From contig NZ_JACIEW010000011.1 of assembly GCF_014197055.1 (NCBI RefSeq), forward strand, positions 16,805 through 80,804: a stretch of DNA of 64,000 bases, written 5' to 3'. This DNA comes from Devosia subaequoris. Lineage in GTDB: Bacteria > Pseudomonadota > Alphaproteobacteria > Rhizobiales > Devosiaceae. This document shows positions 9,036 through 17,319 of the stretch, piece by piece. Made by a program: the position numbers and the translations under genes. Under the pieces are notes generated by a model, which saw only the letters and a program-made list of their open reading frames with translations, had not been told where the DNA came from and made no database searches. Position 1 is the stretch's first letter, and every line of letters starts with the position of its first letter.

Positions 9036-9707
9036 GTGCCCGAACCTATCCGTCTCACGCCGACAGAAATGCTGTCCCGGCTCATGCCGCATGTGCTGGA
9101 AATGGAAAGTCAGGCGGACGGCAAGCGCATCGCCATTGGCATTGCGGGCGGACCCGGCACGGGCAAATCAACTTTGGCCACCGAGCTTGTCGCAATGCTC
9201 AATGCCGTCAAGCCGGGCAGCTCGGCGCTGGTGCCGATGGACGGCTTCCATATGAAACATGCCAAGATCGAGGCGATGGGGCAGACCGAATTCAAAGGGG
9301 CGCCGCATACCTTTGAGGGGGCGGCATTCGTCAGTTTCCTGCACCATCTCAAGCATGCGCAGGACGCGGTGAATGGTCCGGGCTATAGCCGCAAGATCGA
9401 AGACACAGTCGATGACGCCTTTACCGTTGATCCGGAAGTACGGGTGCTGGTGGTGGAAGGCAATTATCTGCTGTTGACCGAGGGGCCGTGGGCAGGTGTC
9501 AAGGCGCAACTGGACTATGCCGTATTCATCCATGTGCCGCGCGATACCGTTCGCAATCGGCTGATGAAGCGGCATGGCGAGGAGGGGTTGTTCACCCCCG
9601 AGCGGAACCGGGCTCATATCGAGCGAAACGACCTGCCCAACTATGACCTCGTCGAAAGCTCACGGGAGCGGGCCGATGTCGTGTTCGAGCTGGAGGTCGC
9701 TGAGTAA
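9036..9707 (+). CDS. Nucleoside/fructose kinase-like P-loop protein (FrcK/uridine kinase family)
   Basis: A 223-residue P-loop kinase. Walker A is GGPGTGKST (38-46), followed by the substrate-side MDGFHM motif of uridine kinase/pantothenate kinase-like enzymes and a VVEGNYLL strand. It resembles proteins annotated as FrcK beside fructose transporters in Sinorhizobium, but that assignment is inferred. I chose the GTG at 9036 because a perfect AAGGAGG sits 8 bases upstream (9021-9027); an ATG at 9000 lies before that site. Here the gene stands alone, 11 kb from frcBCA. Confidence 0.7.
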   Translation: MPEPIRLTPTEMLSRLMPHVLEMESQADGKRIAIGIAGGPGTGKSTLATELVAMLNAVKPGSSALVPMDGFHMKHAKIEAMGQTEFKGAPHTFEGAAFVSFLHHLKHAQDAVNGPGYSRKIEDTVDDAFTVDPEVRVLVVEGNYLLLTEGPWAGVKAQLDYAVFIHVPRDTVRNRLMKRHGEEGLFTPERNRAHIERNDLPNYDLVESSRERADVVFELEVAE

Positions 9708-9806
9708 TTCCCAGCGCTAGCGACGCAGCCGCCTAATCGGAAATCTGGCTATCCTTGCCTCGTCGGGATGCTATGAACTGAACATCGTGCTCCCGGAGTC
9801 CCTCCG

Positions 9807-11150
9807 ATGACCTCCCGTCCACAATTTCCCTTTGACGTTCGCAGCCGCGACGTGTGGTCGATCGCCCTGCCCGCCTCGATTGCCTTCATCACCGAACCGG
9901 TGGTGGGACTGGTGGATATTACCGTTGTCGGACGCCTGGGTGACGCGGCGCTGCTCGGTGGCCTGGTGCTGGGCGCGCTGGTCTTCGATTTTGTGTTCTC
10001 GATGGCGTACTTCCTGCGCATCGGGACGGCGGGTCTGGTTGCCCAGTCGGTGGGCGCTCGCGACCCGCGCGACGGATTACTGCATATTTCCCGGGCCCTG
10101 ATCATCGCCGTGGCGGTCGGGCTGGGCGTCATCGCGCTGGCCTTTCCGATCCTCTGGGCCGCCAATGCGCTGCTGGCCCCAGAATCCAGTGTTGCGGCCG
10201 CATTGGCCGATTACTACTTCGTCCGGATCTGGTCAGCGCCATTTTCGCTGATAAATTTTGCCCTGCTGGGCTGGTTCTACGGGCGGGCAGCCGCCCGCAC
10301 CGGCATGATGCTGCAATTGCTGCTGCACGGCATCAATATCATTTGCAGCATCGGCTTGGTCTATGGCCTGGGTTGGGGCGTGGCTGGGGCGGCCGCCGGG
10401 ACGCTGTTGGGCCAGATCGTCTCGGCGCTTCTGGGCCTGAGCATCATGGTGCAACACTATGGCGGCGTAGCAAAGCTGATCGCACGTATAGCGCCGGGCG
10501 AACTGGGAGATGCCACCGCGGTGCGGCGTATGTTCGGGCTCAGCCGTGACCTGATGATTCGCTCGATGGCGTTGATGGGCGCCTATGGCTGGTTCGCCGC
10601 GCAGGGCTCTCGCATGGGCGAAGTGGCGCTGGCGGCCAATGCCGTGCTGCTCAACCTGTTGATGGTGGTCGGCTTTTTCCTTGATGGCATAGCTCAAGCC
10701 GCCGAACAATTGACCGGCAAGGCGGTGGGTGCCAATTGGCGGCCCGCCTATGACCAGGCCTATAGGCTCTCGATGATCTGGGGACTGGTCATTGCTCTGG
10801 GGCTGGGCTCTGCCTGGTATCTGGGCGGGCCGTGGGTGATCAATTTCATGACCACCAATGACGAGGTGCGAACCTATGCGCTGACCTTCCTGCCGGTCGC
10901 CGCGCTGTGTGCGCTCAGCTTCATGCCCGCTTTTGTCTATGACGGCATTCTGATCGGCACGACGCAGAACGTGGTCATGCGCAATGGCATGATCGTGTCG
11001 CTGGTGGTGTTTGTCGGCGTGGCACTCTTGCTGCGTGACTGGGGCAATTGGGGACTGTGGGCCGCCATGCATAGCTGGTTTCTGGCGCGCGGCGGCATCT
11101 ACTGGTGGGCGCTGGAGCGCAGGAAGGCAGGACTATTCAGCCCGGCCTGA
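9807..11150 (+). CDS. MATE family efflux transporter
   Basis: A 447-residue membrane protein with twelve predicted helices in two homologous halves. The N-terminus contains the MATE-type EPVVGLVDITVVGRLGD motif that follows the first helix. DinF-branch MATE proteins export cationic drugs or toxic metabolites using H+ or Na+ gradients; the substrate is unknown. The 3' end overlaps the 3' end of the convergent pyrD by 18 bp. Confidence 0.9.
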   Translation: MTSRPQFPFDVRSRDVWSIALPASIAFITEPVVGLVDITVVGRLGDAALLGGLVLGALVFDFVFSMAYFLRIGTAGLVAQSVGARDPRDGLLHISRALIIAVAVGLGVIALAFPILWAANALLAPESSVAAALADYYFVRIWSAPFSLINFALLGWFYGRAAARTGMMLQLLLHGINIICSIGLVYGLGWGVAGAAAGTLLGQIVSALLGLSIMVQHYGGVAKLIARIAPGELGDATAVRRMFGLSRDLMIRSMALMGAYGWFAAQGSRMGEVALAANAVLLNLLMVVGFFLDGIAQAAEQLTGKAVGANWRPAYDQAYRLSMIWGLVIALGLGSAWYLGGPWVINFMTTNDEVRTYALTFLPVAALCALSFMPAFVYDGILIGTTQNVVMRNGMIVSLVVFVGVALLLRDWGNWGLWAAMHSWFLARGGIYWWALERRKAGLFSPA

Positions 11151-12239
11151 ACTCCACTCGGCCGTCCGCGTCCCCACCAGTTCGGCAATTTTCTTTTTTC
11201 CGGCTGAACGCACACCGGCAACAAGGCCGCGCTTGATACGGTCGAGCAGATCAAGTCCGCCAAAGACCAGCGCCGAGTAAAGCTGAATGGTATTGGCGCC
11301 CGCTTCGAGCTTGGCCAAGGCCGATTGCGGGGAATGAATACCACCAACCCCGACGATGGGCAGCGCACCGACGCGCTGACGCATTTGTGCCAGGCGCTGG
11401 GTCGAGAGGGCGAAGAGCGGCCTGCCGGAAAGCCCGCCGGTCTCGTCTGCGTTCTCCAGCCCCGCAACAGGGTCGCGGGAAATCGTGGTGTTGGAAACAA
11501 TCAATCCGTCGAGATCGGTTTCGAGAATCACCCGGGCGATGGCATCCATACCCGCCTCGTCGAGATCGGGCGCGATCTTGAGGAGCACCGGCACGCGGGT
11601 CTTGGCCTTCGCTCGGGCCGCAAGCACTTCGCCCAAGAGACGGCGCAACGCCTCGTCGGTCTGCAGGTTTCTCAGCCCAGGCGTGTTGGGCGAGGAGATA
11701 TTGACAGTGAGGTAGTCGGCCAGATCGGCAAAGCGGTTCACTCCCAGCACATAGTCGGCGACGAAATCTTCGCTGTCCTTGTTGGCGCCGATATTGACGC
11801 CGAGCGCCGCAGGAACACGCAGGCCCTTGAGCCGCGCAAAGGCGGCTTCGTGGCCCTCATTATTGAAACCCATGCGATTTATGACGCCCTCGGCGGCACC
11901 GACGCGGAATAGGCGCGGCTTGCCATTGCCCGATTGGGGTCGTGGTGTCACCGTGCCGATCTCGACCATGCCAAAACCCATCAGCGCCAGGGGGCGCGGC
12001 ACTTCGGCATTCTTGTCGAAGCCGGCTGCCATGCCGATAGGGTTTTTCAGCTCGATGCCACAAAGGGTGGTGGCCAATTCCGGCGGATCGGCATGTTCCT
12101 GTTGTGGGGCAAGGCCCATGCGAAGCGCGGTGATGGTGGCGCCGTGAGCGGTTTCGGGGTCCATGCGCAGCAAGGCATCGCGCGTCAGATTGGCCAGGCC
12201 AGCATTGCGCAGAAGGGGCGAAAAGGCGGAAAAGATCAT
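11133..12239 (-). CDS. pyrD: Dihydroorotate dehydrogenase (quinone), class 2
   Basis: A 368-residue class 2 dihydroorotate dehydrogenase, which oxidises dihydroorotate to orotate in pyrimidine synthesis and passes electrons to membrane quinones. The short N-terminal helical extension (MIFSAFSPLLRNAG) is the membrane-association region. Recognisable FMN and substrate motifs include NPIGMAAGFDKNAEVP, NRMGFNNEG, VNISSPNTPGLR, SNTT and VGVGGI. The ATG at 12237-12239 is used because it starts the conserved N-terminus and overlaps the upstream DUF952 gene by 4 bp (ATGA). Confidence 0.95.
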   Translation of the reverse strand: MIFSAFSPLLRNAGLANLTRDALLRMDPETAHGATITALRMGLAPQQEHADPPELATTLCGIELKNPIGMAAGFDKNAEVPRPLALMGFGMVEIGTVTPRPQSGNGKPRLFRVGAAEGVINRMGFNNEGHEAAFARLKGLRVPAALGVNIGANKDSEDFVADYVLGVNRFADLADYLTVNISSPNTPGLRNLQTDEALRRLLGEVLAARAKAKTRVPVLLKIAPDLDEAGMDAIARVILETDLDGLIVSNTTISRDPVAGLENADETGGLSGRPLFALSTQRLAQMRQRVGALPIVGVGGIHSPQSALAKLEAGANTIQLYSALVFGGLDLLDRIKRGLVAGVRSAGKKKIAELVGTRTAEWSSGRAE

Positions 12240-12595
12240 CGAACAGCCTCCGGCAGTGCGCAGTTTCCATTCGCATCGACGCTGATTTGCGTCTCCCAAG
12301 CGACGTTGGTCAAGCTGAGCGGACCACCATAGAGATGGGGGAAGAGCTGACCGCCGCGCGAAGGCTCCCAGACCAGTTGTTCGCCAAGGTCGGCGGTGCG
12401 CACTGCGAGCAGGACCAGGTCCGCCTCGCCCCTGAAATGCAAGCGCAGGGTTTCGGGCAGTTGCGCGGCGGTGGAAAAATGCATGTAGCCATCGGCCGCA
12501 TCGATCGGCATGCCCGCATAATGGCCGACCTCGCGGGCCGCCGCATAGCTGGCGCGGGTGGCAATCTTGTAGATCAGGTCAGGCGAATGCGGCAT
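12236..12595 (-). CDS. DUF952 domain-containing protein
   Basis: A 119-residue protein spanning the whole DUF952 domain, with the usual IYKIATRASYAAA opening, DGYMHFSTAAQL and a C-terminal FPHLYGGPL motif. The family has no established enzymatic role; its fold is thought to resemble ADP-ribosyltransferase-like domains. GAGG lies about 6 bases before the ATG at 12593-12595; a GTG two codons earlier is an alternative start. It is translationally coupled to pyrD, an arrangement suggesting cotranscription rather than a shared pathway. Confidence 0.85.
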   Translation of the reverse strand: MPHSPDLIYKIATRASYAAAREVGHYAGMPIDAADGYMHFSTAAQLPETLRLHFRGEADLVLLAVRTADLGEQLVWEPSRGGQLFPHLYGGPLSLTNVAWETQISVDANGNCALPEAVR

Positions 12596-12713
12596 GGGCA
12601 CCTCGAGGCAGGGCGATCTGGATGTCGGGGTAAAGCGGTCGCGCCCTCTTTACAAGGTGAATGCGCATGCCTAGTATAGGATTGTTTTCCGACATAAGAC
12701 TGATTTCCTTGCC

Positions 12714-13364
12714 ATGCTTTCACACCGCTCCATCTGGGATGGTATTGACGCGCTGGCGCGCCGGCAGGGCGTGTCCGTGTCCGCACTGGCCAAGCTGGCC
12801 GGGCTGGACGCGACGGCGTTCAATGTTTCCAAGCGGGTGAGCAAGGACGGGCGCGAGCGCTGGCCTTCGACCGAGAGCATCTCGAAAATTCTGGAAGCCA
12901 CCGGCGAGAGTTTTGACAGTTTTCTTTCCGGCACCGGGTCCTATATGGCGATGCCGAGCGGGTTTGCCGAGCCAGATTTGCGCAACATACCGCTGCTGGG
13001 TCTGGCGCAGGCCGGCCATGGTGGCTTCTTCGACAGCGCCGGACACCCGGCCGGTCACGGCTGGGACGAGGTGGCACTGCCCACGCCCGATGAAAGCGGC
13101 ATTTATGCGCTGGAGATTTCCGGGGACAGCATGGAGCCGCTTTATCGCGAGGGTGACCGGATCGTGGTGTCTCCCACCGAGCAGGTGCGTCGCGGCGACC
13201 GAGTGGTGGTCAAGACGCAGGAGGGTGAGGTGATGGCCAAGATCCTGCATCGCCAGAGTGCGCGGCAGATCGAACTGCATTCGGTCAATCCGGCCTATGA
13301 GCCGCGTATTTTCGACATCGTCGATATCGAATGGATGGCCCGGATCATCTGGGCGAGCCAATGA
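12714..13364 (+). CDS. LexA/CI-like repressor with HTH and S24 peptidase domain
   Basis: A 216-residue protein with an N-terminal helix-turn-helix (about 5-65) and a C-terminal S24/LexA-type serine peptidase domain (about 95-210). The catalytic pair is visible: Ser139 in ISGDSMEP and Lys167 in RVVVKTQEG. An Ala-Gly bond at 100-101 (AQAGHG) sits where LexA-like repressors cleave themselves. Alphaproteobacteria carry such chromosomal S24 regulators outside prophages, and no phage genes surround it. It overlaps the downstream acetyltransferase by 4 bp (ATGA). DNA-damage responsiveness is possible but not shown. Confidence 0.85.
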   Translation: MLSHRSIWDGIDALARRQGVSVSALAKLAGLDATAFNVSKRVSKDGRERWPSTESISKILEATGESFDSFLSGTGSYMAMPSGFAEPDLRNIPLLGLAQAGHGGFFDSAGHPAGHGWDEVALPTPDESGIYALEISGDSMEPLYREGDRIVVSPTEQVRRGDRVVVKTQEGEVMAKILHRQSARQIELHSVNPAYEPRIFDIVDIEWMARIIWASQ

Positions 13365-13813
13365 AAATTGCGTCGGCACAGCCGAAAGATGCTGCCGACT
13401 GGGCGCAGATGCGCAAGGCACTCTGGCCGGACGGCGGGGACAATGGCACGCATGCCGATGACATCAATCGGCTACTGGCCGATGCGGGCGAAACAGTGAA
13501 CCTGATCGCCCGAGACGAGACGAACCGCGCCATTGGCTTTGCCGAGGCCTGTCTGCGGCGCGATTATGTGAATGGCTGCAAGACGACGCCGGTGGCGTTT
13601 CTTGAGGGTATTTACGTGGCGCCAGAGGCGCGGGGGCACGGCGTTGCACGGGCATTGGTCGCCGCTGTGGAAGATTGGGCCCGTGGCCTGAGCATCTCGG
13701 AACTGGGGTCGGACGCTGCGCCCGACAACATGGCGAGCCTCAAGATGCACCACGCGCTCGGCTTCGAAGAAACCCAGCGCGTGGTGTTTTTCAGGAAGCC
13801 GCTCAAGGGGTGA
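13361..13813 (+). CDS. Aminoglycoside 6'-N-acetyltransferase-like GNAT enzyme
   Basis: A 150-residue GNAT acetyltransferase. The acetyl-CoA-binding motif is APEARGHGVARALV near 87-100. The block FLEGIYVAPEARG and the ending LGFEETQRVVFFRKPL closely resemble the AAC(6') group of aminoglycoside acetyltransferases. Chromosomal AAC(6')-like genes are common in environmental bacteria and do not always give resistance. Its start codon overlaps the stop of the S24 repressor gene, so both are read from one transcript. Confidence 0.8.
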   Translation: MKIASAQPKDAADWAQMRKALWPDGGDNGTHADDINRLLADAGETVNLIARDETNRAIGFAEACLRRDYVNGCKTTPVAFLEGIYVAPEARGHGVARALVAAVEDWARGLSISELGSDAAPDNMASLKMHHALGFEETQRVVFFRKPLKG

Positions 13814-13823
13814 GCGGATCGCT

Positions 13824-14204
13824 CTAGTCGCAGCCCGCCCGCGCCAACATGTCGGCGATGATGATCGGAGTCGCCGGTGTCGTCTGCCACTGACTGGCAT
13901 CCGGGGCACCGCTCCTGAGGGCGCTGGCGACGCCATCCCAACTCAGGCTCATCGATCCGTCGCAGCCCAAGGGTGCCAGGCCGCTGTCCCGCGCCTGCCT
14001 CAACACGGCGCCGGCGGTTTCTCCAATACCCGAAAGGTAGGCGGTGAGGACCTGCCGGGCGTGATCATGGCGCGGCGCGTTGTCCATGGCATCCATCACC
14101 TGGGCAATGGTGATTTTTCCCGAACTCTGCTGAGCCTGGATAGGCAAGGGCAGCGTGGTCAGCATCAATGCTGCCGCGACCAGGATGTGTCGTTTGCATG
14201 TCAT
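13824..14204 (-). CDS. Small secreted hypothetical protein
   Basis: A 126-residue protein with a clear signal peptide (MTCKRHILVAAALMLTTLP, cleavage probably after IQAQ or nearby). The mature part has two cysteines (GCDGSMSL and the C-terminal AGCD) that could form a disulfide. Length and layout are reminiscent of small Rap1a/Tai-like periplasmic proteins, but I cannot confirm membership and make no functional call. It is divergent from the DUF2975 gene and ends 10 bp from the acetyltransferase stop. Confidence 0.65.
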   Translation of the reverse strand: MTCKRHILVAAALMLTTLPLPIQAQQSSGKITIAQVMDAMDNAPRHDHARQVLTAYLSGIGETAGAVLRQARDSGLAPLGCDGSMSLSWDGVASALRSGAPDASQWQTTPATPIIIADMLARAGCD

Positions 14205-14254
14205 CGTGTCGATCTCCGTTTACCAACAGCCCCATTTCGTGATGCGAAAATTTC

Positions 14255-14271
14255 TTATTGTCAAACGATAA
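14255..14271. promoter_or_regulatory. Candidate operator for the DUF2975/HTH pair
   Basis: TTATTGTCAAACGATAA is an inverted repeat of 7-base arms with a 3-base centre and one mismatch. It lies between the divergent small secreted protein and DUF2975 genes, 38 bases before the DUF2975 start. Its position fits autoregulation by the small HTH protein at 14872-15093; this is inferred. Confidence 0.45.
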
Positions 14272-14308
14272 TTTTGCTGTCATTTCTGGTTGCACACACT
14301 GGAGACCA

Positions 14309-14869
14309 ATGACGATGCAGGCCACCCACCCAACGGCGCCACCTTCCCAAAGGGAGAAGCAGCTTTTTCACATATTGGCGATCACCGCCGGAGTTGTCGC
14401 AGCGTTGCTGCCGCTCGGACTGGTGGGGTTCTGGATCGGTGCTGTTCCCGAAGGTTTGTGGGGTAGCGCCGTTCCGGGATTGCCAATCCATGCGGAGTTG
14501 AACCTGGGCAAGCGCCTCGGCGCGATCACTCTGGGCCTGATCCCGATGGGATTACTTGTTTGGGGCCTATTGCGGGTGCGCCAGACATTTAAGGGCTTCG
14601 CCGCCGGCGAGGTGTTCTCGGCCAGGGCCATTTCCGGTCTGCGCGACTTCGCCATTGGCGTAGGCGCCAGCGCTTTGATCAAGCCGCTGATTACGGCCCT
14701 GCTTAGTCTTTACCTTACATGGGATGCACCGGCGGGCAGCCGACAGTTGGTGCTCCAGTTCGGCAGTGACACCGCGCTCTTCATACTGTTCGCCGGGGCG
14801 TTCCTAGCTGCGACCTGGAGCATGCAGCGGGCGGCATTGCTAGCCGAAGAAAACAGCCAGTTCGTCTAG
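14309..14869 (+). CDS. DUF2975 domain membrane protein
   Basis: A 186-residue membrane protein with four predicted helices and the DUF2975 layout: two N-terminal helices, a central LRDFAIGVGASALIKP segment and two C-terminal helices. DUF2975 proteins are typically encoded directly before a short Cro/CI-type HTH protein, exactly as here (2-bp gap), and the pair may form a membrane-linked regulatory module. The function is not established. GGAG precedes the ATG at 14309 by 4 bases; a second ATG at 14315 is equally usable. Confidence 0.8.
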   Translation: MTMQATHPTAPPSQREKQLFHILAITAGVVAALLPLGLVGFWIGAVPEGLWGSAVPGLPIHAELNLGKRLGAITLGLIPMGLLVWGLLRVRQTFKGFAAGEVFSARAISGLRDFAIGVGASALIKPLITALLSLYLTWDAPAGSRQLVLQFGSDTALFILFAGAFLAATWSMQRAALLAEENSQFV

Positions 14870-14871
14870 CC

Positions 14872-15093
14872 ATGCCGATCAAGGTCAATCTGGCGGTTGT
14901 GCTGGCGCAGCGCGGGGTGAGATCCAAGGAGCTCGCTCAGGCAATCGGCATTACCGAAGCCAATCTCAGCCTGCTCAAGCAGGGCAAGGTCAAGGGCATG
15001 CGGTTTGAGACGCTGGCGGCAATCTGCGCGCAACTGCAATGCCAGCCGGGCGATATTCTCAGCTATGAAGACGAGCCCGTAGCGGGGGAATGA
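14872..15093 (+). CDS. Short Cro/CI-type HTH regulator paired with DUF2975
   Basis: A 73-residue protein that is almost only a helix-turn-helix domain: VNLAVVLAQRGVRSKELAQA, then ITEANLSLLKQGKVKG as recognition helix region, then LAAICAQLQCQPGDIL. This is the YozG-like group of HTH proteins encoded after DUF2975 genes. It probably represses its own operon, possibly through the inverted repeat at 14255-14271. Confidence 0.85.
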   Translation: MPIKVNLAVVLAQRGVRSKELAQAIGITEANLSLLKQGKVKGMRFETLAAICAQLQCQPGDILSYEDEPVAGE

Positions 15094-15111
15094 TCCCCCG
15101 CCGCGGTCGTA

Positions 15112-16758
15112 TCAATCTGCCAACAATTCGCCCGCCAATGCCTTGCCGATGAGCTTGCGGGTGTTTTCAACGCCATAGAGAGCGGCAAACGAGCCAAAGC
15201 GCGGTCCGCGTTCCTGGCCAATCAGCACCTGGTAGAGCATCTGGAAGAACTCACCTGAGACACCGGGGCCGCCAGTGGGGCTCTTCTTGTTGTGATCCTG
15301 GTAGCGCTCGATAGTGCGGGCCACATCGAGGGCAGTGTTCTGGATGGTCTCGTTGGTCGCATCGGCAGGCAATTCGGCAAAAGCGGCGGACAACTTCTCC
15401 AGCGCATCGCGCTCGACATCGTCGGGCGCGCGATAGGACTTTTCGACGAAATCGCGGAAGTAACGCATCGCATAGCCGACCAGGGCATCGAGATGCGGGT
15501 GCGTCTTTGCCGAAATGCCCGGCGCATAGGCCGAAATATAGCCCCACATGACTTCAGGCGTTTCCGGGTTCGACGCCGTGGCCAGGTTGAGCAGCAGCCC
15601 GAAGGTCACCGGCATGTCGATCTTAGGCACATTGCCATAGTGGACATGGAAAGCAGGGTTTTCGATGCGAGCCGCTGCGTCCTGCCTCTGGTAGGACGCA
15701 GCGTGGGCGAAATACTCGTCAACGGCGCGCGGAATGACGTCAAAATGCAGGCGCTTGGCGACGCGCGGCTTTTGAAACATGTAGAGCCCGAGGCTCTCGG
15801 TCGGGGCATAGGTCAACCATTCGTCGATGGTCAGGCCATTGCCCTTCGACTTGGAGATCTTCTGGCCTTCGGCATCGAGGAACAGCTCATAGACATAGTG
15901 CTCGGGCGGGGTACCGCCGAGGATCGAGCAAATCTTGTCGTACAAAACCTGGTTGGTCTGGTGATCCTTGCCGAACATCTCAAAATCGACGCCGAGCGCC
16001 GCCCAGCGCATACCGAAATCGGGCTTCCACTGCAGCTTCACATGACCGCCGGTGACCGGCACTGTGGTATCGCGCCCGTCCTCGTCGGCGAACGTAATGG
16101 TGCCCTCCTTGGCATTGACTTCCTTCATCGGCACGTAGAGTACGCGGCCTGAAATCGGCGAGATCGGCAGGAAGGGCGAGTAGGTCGCCTGACGCTCCGC
16201 ACCGAGCGTGGGCAGCATCACCTTCATGATGTCGTCATAGCGTTCGGCGGCGCGCAACAGCACGGCGTCGAACTGGCCGGACTTGTAATAGTCGGTCGCG
16301 CTGGCGAATTCGTAGTCGAAGCCGAAGGTATCCAGGAACCGGCGCAGCATGGCGTTATTGTGCTCGCCAAAACTGGCGAATTCATTCGTCCATGGGTCCG
16401 GCACGGCGGTCAGCGGCTTTTGCAGATGCGGTTCCATCGCCTCTTTGGAGGGGACGGTCTCCGGGATCTTGCGCATGCCATCGAGGTCATCGGAAAAGCA
16501 GATGAGCCGGGTCGGAATTTCGTCGCGCGTGAGCAGCCGAAAGGCGGTGCGCACCATGGTAGTGCGAGCCACTTCGCCAAAGGTCCCGATATGAGGCAGG
16601 CCCGAGGGGCCATAGCCGGTCTCGAACAGGGCCTCACCCTTGCCCGACTTTTCAAGCCGTTTGACCAGTTTGCGCGCTTCCTCGAAGGGCCAGGCGCGCG
16701 CCGTCTGGGCGGGCGCGAAGAAATCGGGATCAAGGGCGGGCAAAGTGGCGGGCGACAC
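15112..16758 (-). CDS. lysS: Lysine--tRNA ligase, class I
   Basis: A 548-residue class I lysyl-tRNA synthetase, charging tRNA-Lys. The HIGH-type motif is HIGT at 56-59 ([12 protein letters not shown]) and the KMSKS-type motif is KISKS near residues 297-301. Most bacteria use the unrelated class II enzyme; alphaproteobacteria, spirochaetes and archaea use this class I form, which supports the taxonomic placement. The ATG at 16756-16758 gives a full-length enzyme. Confidence 0.95.
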   Translation of the reverse strand: MSPATLPALDPDFFAPAQTARAWPFEEARKLVKRLEKSGKGEALFETGYGPSGLPHIGTFGEVARTTMVRTAFRLLTRDEIPTRLICFSDDLDGMRKIPETVPSKEAMEPHLQKPLTAVPDPWTNEFASFGEHNNAMLRRFLDTFGFDYEFASATDYYKSGQFDAVLLRAAERYDDIMKVMLPTLGAERQATYSPFLPISPISGRVLYVPMKEVNAKEGTITFADEDGRDTTVPVTGGHVKLQWKPDFGMRWAALGVDFEMFGKDHQTNQVLYDKICSILGGTPPEHYVYELFLDAEGQKISKSKGNGLTIDEWLTYAPTESLGLYMFQKPRVAKRLHFDVIPRAVDEYFAHAASYQRQDAAARIENPAFHVHYGNVPKIDMPVTFGLLLNLATASNPETPEVMWGYISAYAPGISAKTHPHLDALVGYAMRYFRDFVEKSYRAPDDVERDALEKLSAAFAELPADATNETIQNTALDVARTIERYQDHNKKSPTGGPGVSGEFFQMLYQVLIGQERGPRFGSFAALYGVENTRKLIGKALAGELLAD

Positions 16759-16905
16759 TGGGTGGCAGCCTTTCGAAATTTATCGGAAGAAGACGAAGCC
16801 CGGTCAATGCACCGGAACCGGCCAGACGTCAATGTCGCAGGTGGTTGCGTGGGCCGATGGGAGCGCCTAGTTCTGGTAGCTGAAGTCCTGTTGGAGACGA
16901 CGAAA

Positions 16906-17319
16906 ATGCACGCCGCTCAAGACGCCCTTATACATCTGATGATCCTGGCTGCGTCTTCCGACAGTGCCATGACGGAGAAAGAGCTGACGCGCATCACGGC
17001 GCTGATCGACCGTTTGCCGGTGTTCGAAGGGTTCGATCGCGAGCGGCTCGAAGAGGTGGCAAACGACTGCGCCGACAAACTTAACGGGCCGAACGGATTG
17101 GACCGGGTGATCGAGGACGCCATAGCTGCCCTACCCGAGAAATTGCAGGACACAGCCTATGCCGTGGCCGTCGAGGTCACCGCCGTCGACCTGCATTTGG
17201 AACAGGAGGAATTGCGCTTCCTCGAGATGCTGCGTGACTCGCTGACGCTGGACAGGTTGACCACGGCCGCCATTGAAGTGGCGGCGCGCGCCCGACATCG
17301 ACGCCTGCCGGGTCAGTAA
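16906..17319 (+). CDS. TerB-like (tellurite resistance TerB family) protein
   Basis: A 137-residue all-helical acidic protein. The pattern of a helical bundle with conserved acidic residues (MTEKELTRITALIDRLP, then AVAVEVTAVDLHLEQEE) fits the TerB/DjlA-like metal-binding family. Despite the family name, isolated TerB-like proteins in Rhizobiales have no proven role in tellurite resistance. The ATG at 16906 has GGAG about 10 bases upstream; longer readings upstream lie antisense to lysS. The 3' end overlaps the convergent solute-binding gene by 7 bp. Confidence 0.75.
   Translation: MHAAQDALIHLMILAASSDSAMTEKELTRITALIDRLPVFEGFDRERLEEVANDCADKLNGPNGLDRVIEDAIAALPEKLQDTAYAVAVEVTAVDLHLEQEELRFLEMLRDSLTLDRLTTAAIEVAARARHRRLPGQ

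Noticed and set aside
12714..13364. S24 repressor as a prophage marker
   Set aside because: No other phage genes nearby; alphaproteobacterial chromosomes carry such regulators alone.
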